Assembly (NCBI GenBank): GCA_963797085.1
Contig: CAWCOA010000009.1
Span: 1-64,000, forward strand
Reading direction: 5' to 3'
DNA from: JASJBU01 sp963797085
GTDB taxonomy: Bacteria; Pseudomonadota; Gammaproteobacteria; Chromatiales; Chromatiaceae
Length of the DNA: 64,000 nt
The notes under the pieces are model-generated. The model made no database searches and was not told the origin of the DNA. It saw nothing but the letters and a program-made list of their open reading frames with translations. The position numbers were made by a program, and so were the translations under genes. Shown in pieces: positions 34,457-42,671 of this stretch; the first letter of the stretch is position 1, and the number at the start of each line of letters is the position of its first letter.

Positions 34457-35994
34457 GCGTCTCGTTGGCGAATAGGAGCTGCTGCATCGGACGAGGATCG
34501 ATACCGGGGATGAGCTGATCCAGATGCGCCGCTGCCGTCCTTGGTGGTCATCGCCATGTACGGCGGCACCGGATGGTCAATCACCCACGCAGGTGGCGGG
34601 GAAGGCCTGGGGCAGCGCGGGGACGTACTCGTCGCCGAAGTCCACGTTCTTGTGGTGCTTCCTCCATCAGCTTGTAGCCGGGCGGGCGTGGCCGCCTCGA
34701 CGATGTACTGACCGGGGATCATCCAGGCGTCCGGGAGGATCTGGATGCCGGCGTCGGTGTTGCCGACCAGGGCGATCCTGTCCGCGTAGAAGGCGTCCAG
34801 CTTGGTGACGAGGTCACCGCGTCCGGCCGCTGTCAGGGCGTCCGCACTGTAGTCAGCGAAGGCCCAGCCGCCGTCGAACACGCCGGGACGGACCTGGTTG
34901 AAGTTGCGCATGCCGTCGAAGCAGCGATCGTCGGTGATCGGCGGCTCGATGGTGCTGGCGGGGGTGTTGTTGACGCCCTGGCAGCCGGTGGGCTGGCTGT
35001 CGTCCCAGCTGTCGGTCCAGGTCACGTTGAGGGCGTCGCCGTAGTCGAAGACGCCGTTCGCGTTGCGGTCGACGTCCTCGTCGCCAGCGTTACACTCGTT
35101 GCCGGGGATGGCCGGGTCATTGGCGCAGTCGGGATCGCCCCAGCCCAGCGGATAGTTGTCCACGTCGGCCAGGTCGATGAGACCGTTCCCATTGACGTCA
35201 TCAATGGCGAGGTCGTCGGGATCAAGGATGCCGTCCCCGTTCCAGTCGATGTCGCAATCGCTGTCGGGGAAGTCACCCTGTGGGAAGCAGTCGATGTCGC
35301 CGTCGGCATAGAGGGCGACCTGCACTCGGGGCACACCGGGCTCCCAGGGCTCGGCCGCGGCCAGCTCGGGGTCATCCTCGGCGCGCACGGTGGCGTAGAG
35401 CACCATGCCCGAGATGCCGCCGTTCTCACCGACGAACTGCGGCAGTATGGGCGGATCCGGGGAATTGAAGACCGGGTCGGTGAAGTTCACATAGGAGGTC
35501 ATGCCGAACTGCAGCACGTTGGTCTGGCCCAGAAAGCCCTGGAAGGCCTGGGTCAGGACCGGGCCGAGCTCGGTGCGCGACAGGTTGTCGCCGGTGTTCG
35601 GATTCAGGATCGGATCGATGCAGGCGCCGGTGGTCAGGTCATGGGACCCGCACTGCTCCTGGGGCGTCAGCTCGCCGAAGCCCGGGAAGGCGTCAGTCGT
35701 CTTGTCCACGGGGCCGCCCGCGTCCACCACGAAGGTGGCGCCGGTGATCTTGTCGCGGGTGTAGCCCACCTCGGCCACCAGCCAGTGGAAGAAGGGGAAG
35801 ACCGTATCGAAGGGCGCGAGACCCTCGGTGTCGGTGCCAAAGGCCTGATAGATGGTGCCGTCGCGCCAGCGGACCTGAATCGGGCCTCGCTCGGAACCGG
35901 CGGGGCCTTCGTTTGCGTCCCAGAAACCGTTCTGGTTGTCGTCGGCTGAAGATGGCGGTGTTGAGGCGGTGGAACCAGTTGAAGACGCCAACAT
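34384..35994 (-). CDS. Giant protein fragment: central region with acidic calcium-like loops
   Basis: This 536-residue frame is the longest uninterrupted part. It contains DDNQNGFWDANEGPAGSERG, a region with TFVVDAGGPVDKTTDAFPG, and dockerin-like acidic loops DIDWNGDGILDPDDLAIDD and DVDRNANGVFDYGD. Calcium binding is likely from the DxDxDG spacing. The last 100 residues are out of frame. Confidence 0.6.
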   Translation of the reverse strand: MLASSTGSTASTPPSSADDNQNGFWDANEGPAGSERGPIQVRWRDGTIYQAFGTDTEGLAPFDTVFPFFHWLVAEVGYTRDKITGATFVVDAGGPVDKTTDAFPGFGELTPQEQCGSHDLTTGACIDPILNPNTGDNLSRTELGPVLTQAFQGFLGQTNVLQFGMTSYVNFTDPVFNSPDPPILPQFVGENGGISGMVLYATVRAEDDPELAAAEPWEPGVPRVQVALYADGDIDCFPQGDFPDSDCDIDWNGDGILDPDDLAIDDVNGNGLIDLADVDNYPLGWGDPDCANDPAIPGNECNAGDEDVDRNANGVFDYGDALNVTWTDSWDDSQPTGCQGVNNTPASTIEPPITDDRCFDGMRNFNQVRPGVFDGGWAFADYSADALTAAGRGDLVTKLDAFYADRIALVGNTDAGIQILPDAWMIPGQYIVEAATPARLQADGGSTTRTWTSATSTSPRCPRPSPPPAWVIDHPVPPYMAMTTKDGSGASGSAHPRYRSSSDAAAPIRQRDACPSATASSCSCRARRTPPSTSSS

Positions 35995-36631
35995 CCGGGC
36001 CCAGGTCGCAGGAGCCGCCGCCGTTACAGGTCCCGGCCGGGTCCACGGTGATGGGCAGGGTCGCGATCACGGCGACCAGGTTGCTGTCGAAGATGGTGAT
36101 GGTGTAGCTGCCTGCAGGCACACCGGCGATGGTGAAGTCGCTGTCAGGACCGCAGGGGGCGGCGAACAGGGTCTCGCCGGAGGGTTGCAGGTTCAGGGCC
36201 GTCCAGCAGGACGGGAAGGCGCGGCCGCTGAAGAATTCGAAGACCGGCGGGCGGGACATGTGGATGTCGGTGACGGCGCCGCTGATGGTCGCGCGGTTCC
36301 GCCAGCCGGTATCTGATTGAATTCCTGGGTGAAGCCCATGAAGACGTGGGGCCCCGGGAAGCCGAACTCGACGAAGAAGGGGGGCTCGTTGGCCTTGACC
36401 CAGGCGTCGATGACCTTGGTGCCTTCGATGGTGGAGGTCTGCTGCCAGCCCTGCGCCGGTAGGCGCATTCACGATGATGCCGTATTTGCCCGGGGCCAGG
36501 TTCTTGATCAGCAGGGTGCCGGTCACAGGGTCCGGCTGCAGGGTGCCGTCGCCCAGGGTGGCGATGCAGTCCTGCTGTGTAGGGGTCGCAGTTGGGATCG
36601 TAGCTGGTGCCGAGCGGGTTGCCGAAGGCAT
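35693..36631 (-). CDS. Giant protein fragment: N-terminal SdrD-B-like modules
   Basis: Genuine pieces include QQDCIATLGDGTLQPDPVTG, LAPGKYGIIVNAPTG and GVPAGSYTITIFDSNLVAV. The frame breaks near 36460, 36310 and 35950. The intervening part (36468-36310) is supplied by another frame with FFVEFGFPGPHVFMGF. Confidence 0.55.
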   Translation of the reverse strand: MPSATRSAPATIPTATPTQQDCIATLGDGTLQPDPVTGTLLIKNLAPGKYGIIVNAPTGAGLAADLHHRRHQGHRRLGQGQRAPLLRRVRLPGAPRLHGLHPGIQSDTGWRNRATISGAVTDIHMSRPPVFEFFSGRAFPSCWTALNLQPSGETLFAAPCGPDSDFTIAGVPAGSYTITIFDSNLVAVIATLPITVDPAGTCNGGGSCDLGPDVGVFNWFHRLNTAIFSRRQPERFLGRKRRPRRFRARPDSGPLARRHHLSGLWHRHRGSRALRYGLPLLPLAGGRGGLHPRQDHRRHLRGGRGRPRGQDD

Positions 36632-37287
36632 CGGCGATCACCTGGCCGCCGTTCTGGCCGTAACGGCCGGCGGGCTCCTCGAGGATGACGTTGAACTGGC
36701 TCCAGTCGACGAGACTCGGCCGTCAGAGCCGCGGATTTTCCTCTTCAGGAAGGTCCGGCGCGCCGTTCAGGGGCCAAGTTGTCCTGGAACAGGAAGAGCG
36801 CGATCTGCGCGGTGGGAATGGGGTGGGTCTGCACCGTCACCGTCGACGTTGTCGAGGGTCTGGTCCGGGTCATCGGCATTCGGCAGGACATTGACCGACA
36901 TGCCGCCGATGCTGTGGCCCGAGTAGGGCAGCACCGAGACATAGTAACGGCCCGGCGGCACGGACGTGATGTTGATGCTCGAGCCGTCGGTGTTGCCGCT
37001 GAGGCCACTGCCGTCGCTCTGCGCCTTCGCCACCGGCTGGTTACTGGCGTGGAAGCTCAGGGACAGGATGTCGTCGGCATTGGTGGCAGGATTGTTCGGG
37101 TCCACCGCGAAGGTGGTGTCTTCCTGCAGGACGTAGCGGAAGCCGCTTGACCGGCGATGCCGTCGCCGTCGACCACATCCAATACAAATTGTGCGGCATT
37201 GAGTATCGATGAGGTTATCAGCAGCATCAGCAGTGTAAACCACTTTATGCCGGCACCCCCTACACACCCTTCGTTATTTTCTTTCAT

Positions 37288-37789
37288 TATGACTTTCCTC
37301 TCCAGACCCAATATTTGGTCGGTATGAACGAGATTTCCCATTCCTCAAAATACGAAAAACAGCGACTGCCAATTTTTCACAGTAGCCTGAGTGAACTCTA
37401 CGCAAATGATGAAGCTGATACTTGTGGTTGAACTACGACTTTTTGACCAATCAAACCCTACCTTTCGTATTGCGCGACAGTGGGTAAGATGCTAAGTATA
37501 ATTATGTAGGCATGTGGTAGGGTCAGAAGAATTTAGGTACAGTGCCAATTGACAGCTTTTATTGCGGGATATCCCGCAAATCGTTTAAGTCCTATAAAGG
37601 CGGTGTTTGCAGATTATTTTGATTTTTTCATTTATAAACAAAATGTTAATAAAATTACATTTTTCTCCGTATATCCAGGTTATCTGCCAGACACTAACCG
37701 GGCAGGAATTAAAATATTCCCTAATCCTCGCAGCTATACCATTGATCTCAACTAAGCAATCACACCACCCTCAGGCAGGCATACAGTAG
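37288..37789. other. Divergent promoter region between the giant gene and the response regulator
   Basis: About 500 AT-rich bases that must hold the promoters for both directions. It contains the 18-bp palindrome at 37562-37579. No gene is recognisable. Confidence 0.5.
37562..37579. promoter_or_regulatory. 18-bp perfect palindrome, possible operator
   Basis: TTGCGGGATATCCCGCAA reads the same on both strands, with no loop. It lies in the divergent region about 210 bases upstream of the response regulator and 275 bases upstream of the giant gene. A dimeric regulator could bind here; this is inference. Confidence 0.4.
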
Positions 37790-38446
37790 ATGGACAAAAA
37801 AAGAATTATTATCGCTGAAGATCACACTATTCTCAGGGCCGGTCTCAAGGCGCTATTGGAGTCCAATCCCACCTTCGAAGTGGTCGGTGAAGCAGACAAT
37901 GGGAGGGATGCAATCCGCCGGGTCGCCGAGCTGAAACCCGATTTAATCATTATGGATCTGAGCATGCCGGGTTTGAGCGGCATCGATGCCGTCAAAGATA
38001 TACGCGACCGCTACCCTGAAGTGAAAGCCCTGGTACTGACCGTCCACAGCGAAGAGGAATATGTACTTTCCAGTCTGGAGGCCGGCGCCAATGGCTATGT
38101 GCTGAAAGACGCCACTCAGACCGAACTCATTGCCGCCGCCGAACGGGTGCTCAACGGCAAGACCTATTTGAGCCCCGAGATCACAGAGAAGGTGGTTGAC
38201 AGCTATCTTCAGGCCAATAAGAACAGTCAGGAACCTGCAACAAAATGGGATTCAGTCACTCAGCGGGAGCGGCAGATTCTCAAGCTCATCGCGGAAGGTC
38301 ATACCAATAAGAGCATGGCCTCCTATCTCTGCATCAGTGTCAAGACCGTCGAGAAACACCGCGCCAATCTGATGAAAAAACTCGACCTGCACAGTGTCTC
38401 CGCATTGACTACCTATGCGATGGAAAAAGGTATTATCAGCTACTGA
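37790..38446 (+). CDS. NarL/FixJ-family response regulator
   Basis: This 218-residue protein has a receiver domain (about 1-120) with acidic pair E10-D11, phospho-acceptor Asp56 in LIIMDLSMPG, and Lys106 in GYVLKDA. A LuxR-type helix-turn-helix follows (about 150-212: TQRERQILKLIAEGHTNKSM, SVKTVEKHRANLMKKL). All key residues are present. It lies divergently from the copper/beta-helix cluster and converges on the histidine kinase gene with a 7-base 3' overlap. The kinase is the obvious partner; the target genes are unknown. Confidence 0.92.
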   Translation: MDKKRIIIAEDHTILRAGLKALLESNPTFEVVGEADNGRDAIRRVAELKPDLIIMDLSMPGLSGIDAVKDIRDRYPEVKALVLTVHSEEEYVLSSLEAGANGYVLKDATQTELIAAAERVLNGKTYLSPEITEKVVDSYLQANKNSQEPATKWDSVTQRERQILKLIAEGHTNKSMASYLCISVKTVEKHRANLMKKLDLHSVSALTTYAMEKGIISY

Positions 38447-39369
38447 TTCTTTTGGCTCTCGATTGGCAGAGCCACCTGAACATTGGTGCCGATATTTTCG
38501 TTCGATTCGATAATCAGCGTACCGCCCAGGGATTCGGCCCTTTCACGCATGCTGGTCAACCCGAAGCCAGCTATGCCCATGCTGGAAAACCTTGCCCCAG
38601 TATCGTCATGAGAAAAACCCTTGCCATTATCTTCGATATTCAGATAGAGGGTCCCCTGCTCTTTCCGCATACCGACACGAATCACATCCGCCTCTGAATA
38701 TTTCACTGCATTATTCAGCGCCTCCTGGACGATACGATAAAGATTCGTTTTGAATGATTCCGGTATCTCGGTCTCCTCGACAAAGAAATCCACTTCCGTT
38801 TTCAGTCGCGGCATGGTTTCACGACATTGACGGCATTGCCAGGAGATAGCCGCCAGTACACCCAGATCATCCAGCATTGCAGGGCGCAGAGCGGAACAGA
38901 TGTTGCGTACTTCCTGAATGGCATCTGTGACCATTGTGGGTATCTGTTCCATTGAGTCCCAGGTATCCCCGAGCGCCTCCACCTTGCCGGATTTTTCCAG
39001 CTCGGTGACACACTGTTGCACGCGTAACTTGATACTGGTCAGCAGTTGACCCAGCCCATCGTGCAATTCTCTGGAGATGCGCTTTCTTTCAAGCTCCTGG
39101 AAATCCATCATCTTGACGCTGTCGCGAGTTGTGGATTCTGATTGAGACGAATCGATGACTGCTGTAAAACCGGACCTGTGCGGCAAATGCGGCAGCGGCA
39201 TGACATCAGCTTTGTGTTCGCTCTTGAGCTCAATGCCCTTTCTTCTGTTCTCAGGCTGATACAACTTAGATACTTTGCCAGGATTCCGTATATCAGACTT
39301 TGCTTGCACCTGCACACCCCTCGAGGTTTCACCATGCGATTGGAAAATTGAGTTTTCTGAGTTTTGCAA
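38440..39369 (-). CDS. Soluble NarX-type histidine kinase
   Basis: This 309-residue protein has no membrane helix. The HisKA_3 motif RKRISRELHDGLGQLL puts the acceptor at His103. The ATPase domain is intact, with N-box EALNNAVKYS (Asn220), IEDNGKGF (247-252) and GFGLTSMRERAESLGG. A pair of cysteines, C179 and C182 (QCRQC), could sense redox or metal. The N-terminal 80 residues show no known sensor domain. It is convergent with the response regulator gene (7-base overlap), an unusual arrangement for cognate partners. The membrane sensor at 14.7-16.1 kb has the same domain type but a degraded ATPase. Confidence 0.88.
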   Translation of the reverse strand: MQNSENSIFQSHGETSRGVQVQAKSDIRNPGKVSKLYQPENRRKGIELKSEHKADVMPLPHLPHRSGFTAVIDSSQSESTTRDSVKMMDFQELERKRISRELHDGLGQLLTSIKLRVQQCVTELEKSGKVEALGDTWDSMEQIPTMVTDAIQEVRNICSALRPAMLDDLGVLAAISWQCRQCRETMPRLKTEVDFFVEETEIPESFKTNLYRIVQEALNNAVKYSEADVIRVGMRKEQGTLYLNIEDNGKGFSHDDTGARFSSMGIAGFGLTSMRERAESLGGTLIIESNENIGTNVQVALPIESQKNQ

Positions 39370-39870
39370 TTTTGAATACAGCTATTTTGTTACATCAATA
39401 ATTTATTATCAGGTCACTAGCAATGAATATGCCATAACAAGGGGCATTATTGTTTTCATTGAAATTTTCAATCGATTTACATTTTCGCCTGTGACTCAAG
39501 CGACTTAAATGTAAATTATTCCGACACCACATCCAATACTTGATTTGGAAGATGCCGACCTACGCTCTAGTAGTAATTTATTTCTTTCTTATACTATTTG
39601 GCGTTGTGAATTGCCAACTTCATCACAACATAACACCATTCCCGATTAACGGCAGTTAGTAATTTCCCTAAGCATGAACTGTTTGAACGGAGCGGGTTTA
39701 GTGGTTAGCGGCCTGTAAAACAATGGCCAAAATAAGCCATTCAGACATCTGCGGGAGCGCCCGGACTTATCAAGGTCAAGTCAAGTTGATTTCAGAAAGG
39801 TCTTGAGAAATCGCATCTCGGACCGTTTGCAGGCCCGAGATGCTTGGATTATTGCAGTGCAGAAAATCGA
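39370..39870. other. Intergenic region between kinase and barrel genes
   Basis: About 500 bases holding the minus-strand promoter of the kinase gene and the end of the barrel gene transcript, including the hairpin at 39813-39843. No gene is seen. Confidence 0.45.
39813..39843 (-). terminator. Terminator-like hairpin after the barrel gene
   Basis: A 9-bp perfect stem (39813-39821 with 39835-39843, 13-base loop) lies about 30 bases past the barrel gene stop on the minus strand. Only a short T-rich stretch follows. Confidence 0.5.
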
Positions 39871-42393
39871 TTAGAAATCCCAGCGATATCCCGCCAGGAA
39901 GAAATAGTCAGTAAAATTGGTGACTTCGGTGCCATCATCCTCTTCAAACCAGTTCAGGCCTGTTTCCAGCTCTAGGGTAAGGCTCTTGCGCAGCCGATAG
40001 TCCATCTGGATGAACGGACTGACCATCAAACGACTTCCATCATCATCATCGTTCTGACGGTATGAAACACTGAACTTAGGATTGATGCGCCAGAAGTTGG
40101 TAACCGGATAACGGCTGCTGGCGCTCAGTCGCAGGGTATTTGAAGTACTCGCGTCTGAGTAGCGCAGGCTGAAGATACCGATATCGCCCTCTTTCAACAG
40201 GTCGTTTTTTATCACCTGCAGCGTGTAGAAAAATTCGTTGCCGGTCTCCTCAACGGCCTCGACCCCACCCGATGCGGGCGTATCTCCCGTGTTAGTAATT
40301 GTGACGTCACCACTCAACTGCAGGGTCGGATACAGAGGCCTGGAGGCGCCAAAAGAGATGGTGCTGGTTTTAGCCGTGCGGTCAACCGCCAGGTCATAGA
40401 TCTCATCATCCGTATAAAAGTTTTGCAATTCCTCGATGGTTTCGATCGCCTGAAAAGTAACGGGATCAATCTGACTGCTCAGGGCATTAGATGTCATAAG
40501 CACAGGACTGTTGCGGTAGTCAAGATTCATGTAGAACCGAGTCTCATCCGCCAATGTCCAGTTACCCTGCAGCATGAAGGTATTCAGGGAGCCGTAGTGA
40601 ATATCGTAGTCCACCAGACTGAACAGTGAGCGTTGCGGGTCGAAATAACGTAGCTCACCACCAACAGCGCGACGATCTATCAGGTCATCCACGCGCTGTT
40701 CGATAAAGAACAGACTGAGATCCCAGTTTTCGATGATATTTGAGATGTCACCATTGATCCCGGCAAAGGTCTTGTGTTCGTGCAGGAAGACATCCCTGGA
40801 GCGCTCCACCGGTAAACCGCCCACTGCCCTGACCCGCACATCCGGGGTCAGTTCATAACCCAGCACCAGACCATCGAAACGGTTGAGCACGCCACTCGAA
40901 CGCAAACGTTGGCGCCCCAGGCGCATGCTGGAACGACTGCTTCGATGCTCAAGATCGATGTAGGCGTCACTCAGAGAGCTATCATCCTCTCCCCCCTGCT
41001 CCTCATCCAGCAGATCATGGATGTAGCTGGTGGTGAGTTTCATTCGCATGTCGATGTCTTCGCCCCGCCGACGCGTATTGAGATCAACAAAGGTGTCAAT
41101 CTCAGAACGCGTGACACTCTCGTCCTCCTCGATAAAAGGGCTGTCGACTACGTCCCTGCGGTAGTTTTGCGAAAGGCTGCCATAGGTCTCCCATTCGACT
41201 CGGACCGCTCTTTCTTTCTCCTTGCGTAAGGGTTCATGGGGCGTTTGGGTTGCCGTAACCAGGCCCAGCAGGCGCTGATTGACTCGTTTGGCATCCTCAC
41301 CTTCCGGATAGAGTTCCAGATATGTGCGGTATTCCGCCTTTGCATGGGCAATCTGACCATTACGCTCCCGCGCCAGTCCAAGCAGTTCCCGCGCCTCTTT
41401 ATCGAAGGGATTGTCAGACTCTTCGAGTATCGCCTCCAGCATGCGTATCGCCTTGGCATACTCACCGGCGGTCATGGTGCGGCGGGTCAGCTCCATCATT
41501 TTTGCCAGACGTGAATCTGCCGGAGTGACTTGCTCCTGCTTGGGTTTACCGCTGCCAGGTTTGACGACTCTTTCCACGGGAGGTGGCAATGGCGCACCTT
41601 CCGGCAGCTCCATGGCCTGGCGCTGCTCATCGACATCCGCCCGGTCAATCCAGGCATTCGGATAAAAGTTTTTCATGGTCTTGAGCTGGGCTTTGGCGTC
41701 TTCCATGGTGCGGAAGAAACCTAAGCGCAAGCGGTACCAGGACCGTCCCTTCACCACTACCTGAGTGCTGTAGAGTGTTTGATCATCATCCACCGGTATT
41801 GGTGCTATCTTGGAAAAATCGATGGGGGTCAGCTCAGAATTCAGATTGACCACGTAGATAAGCAGCGGTAATTCCTTGAAGGTGAGTGGCGGGCGAGTTT
41901 CAGGGACCTGCAAAGCGGGTGTTGGCACTTGCTTGACAGGCACTTCAACCACCTTTTTCTTCTTCTTCAAGACAAATTCAACAACATCGAAATTCTTTCC
42001 CTGGCGAACCTGGAAGTCCCTCACTGGAGTTGCAAATGAAACCTGCATTGAAGAGGTGCCCACGGCCTCTCCTCGAAACACCACTTTATCCAACGGGATC
42101 TCAGCGGAAGGATTCCAGCTGAGTTGATCAGTCGTCAGCAAATCACCCATATCCACATCCCGAGTCTGAATCACCTGGAATTGCAGGTTAACCTCACTGC
42201 CAGACTCACTCACTACATGCGAGACATAGCGCACCGGGATATTGAGATGCACTGTAATGATATTCTCCTCATCTCCCTGTTTGACCTCAATTCTTTCCAG
42301 GGTCCGGGTGGCCGCCTGGCTGCTGAATGCCATACAAGTGAAAAGGATCAGTGTGACGATTTGACTAACGAATGAAAAATTTCTTGTCTGCAC
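39871..42393 (-). CDS. Outer-membrane beta-barrel protein with SPOR and TPR segments
   Basis: An 840-residue exported protein with a GTG start and a signal peptide ending SSQA. In order it has an AMIN-like beta domain (about 28-150), a SPOR-like domain (about 205-265, SWYRLRLGFFRTMEDAKAQL), TPR repeats (about 295-385) and a C-terminal barrel (about 410-840). The barrel has alternating strands and ends in the terminal aromatic YRWDF, a typical outer-membrane insertion signal. Being next to the 54-heme and 21-heme cytochromes, it could be the porin sheath of a porin-cytochrome conduit. It could also be an unrelated porin: a terminator lies between it and the cytochrome genes. No close family is recognised. 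Confidence 0.75.
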   Translation of the reverse strand: MQTRNFSFVSQIVTLILFTCMAFSSQAATRTLERIEVKQGDEENIITVHLNIPVRYVSHVVSESGSEVNLQFQVIQTRDVDMGDLLTTDQLSWNPSAEIPLDKVVFRGEAVGTSSMQVSFATPVRDFQVRQGKNFDVVEFVLKKKKKVVEVPVKQVPTPALQVPETRPPLTFKELPLLIYVVNLNSELTPIDFSKIAPIPVDDDQTLYSTQVVVKGRSWYRLRLGFFRTMEDAKAQLKTMKNFYPNAWIDRADVDEQRQAMELPEGAPLPPPVERVVKPGSGKPKQEQVTPADSRLAKMMELTRRTMTAGEYAKAIRMLEAILEESDNPFDKEARELLGLARERNGQIAHAKAEYRTYLELYPEGEDAKRVNQRLLGLVTATQTPHEPLRKEKERAVRVEWETYGSLSQNYRRDVVDSPFIEEDESVTRSEIDTFVDLNTRRRGEDIDMRMKLTTSYIHDLLDEEQGGEDDSSLSDAYIDLEHRSSRSSMRLGRQRLRSSGVLNRFDGLVLGYELTPDVRVRAVGGLPVERSRDVFLHEHKTFAGINGDISNIIENWDLSLFFIEQRVDDLIDRRAVGGELRYFDPQRSLFSLVDYDIHYGSLNTFMLQGNWTLADETRFYMNLDYRNSPVLMTSNALSSQIDPVTFQAIETIEELQNFYTDDEIYDLAVDRTAKTSTISFGASRPLYPTLQLSGDVTITNTGDTPASGGVEAVEETGNEFFYTLQVIKNDLLKEGDIGIFSLRYSDASTSNTLRLSASSRYPVTNFWRINPKFSVSYRQNDDDDGSRLMVSPFIQMDYRLRKSLTLELETGLNWFEEDDGTEVTNFTDYFFLAGYRWDF

Positions 42394-42410
42394 GGTCTTT
42401 GTTTCCCGTT

Positions 42411-42452
42411 CAAATTAAAAAGAGAAAGGACTGTTGAACCCAGCCCTTTCTC
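42411..42452 (-). terminator. Rho-independent terminator between cytochrome and barrel genes
   Basis: An 8-bp stem (42422-42429 with 42445-42452) is followed on the minus strand by a T-tract (five T, then AATTT). It lies after the 54-heme gene and 18 bases before the barrel gene, so the barrel is transcribed by read-through or from its own start. Confidence 0.7.
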
Positions 42453-42671
42453 CTGTCGGTCTATGTATGTGGTGCGTATCTGTTGCATCGCACCTGATAT
42501 TCAATGTGCTACAGCTAATGTATATGGCGTCTCCCGAGCATACTTCTTTACTTTTAATTCCCCCCGCATGTGCGCCATAGCCCACCCGTCAGGCGGGAGT
42601 AGCGTCATCTGCTGGTGGGGGTTCGCCCGTCCCTGGGCATGAAATAACGGGGTTTGGCGCCTAGTCCGTGA

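Larger units (their letters stand above)
31459..37287 (-). pseudogene. Giant exported beta-helix protein upstream of the multicopper genes (multiply frameshifted)
   Basis: About 1,940 codons. The start at 37287 (MKENNEGC) has a purine-rich ribosome site and a signal peptide (KWFTLLMLLITSS). The N-terminal half has SdrD-B/carboxypeptidase-regulatory-like modules (PPGRYYVSVLPYSG, AGVPAGSYTITIFD). A large central region has acidic calcium-like loops (DIDWNGDGILDPDDL). The C-terminal third is a right-handed parallel beta-helix (RIHHNHIAQNGN, LVYNNMINNNVAG). Adjusting the frame ends it with DGPDIGADELL at 31459. I see more than a dozen frame changes. It is probably first in the operon before multicopper protein A and may be a secreted or surface scaffold. 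I do not recognise a named family. Confidence 0.6.

Noticed and set aside
37549..37554. TTGACA as a -35 box for the response regulator
   Set aside because: No acceptable -10 box lies 16-18 bases downstream; the palindrome occupies that position.
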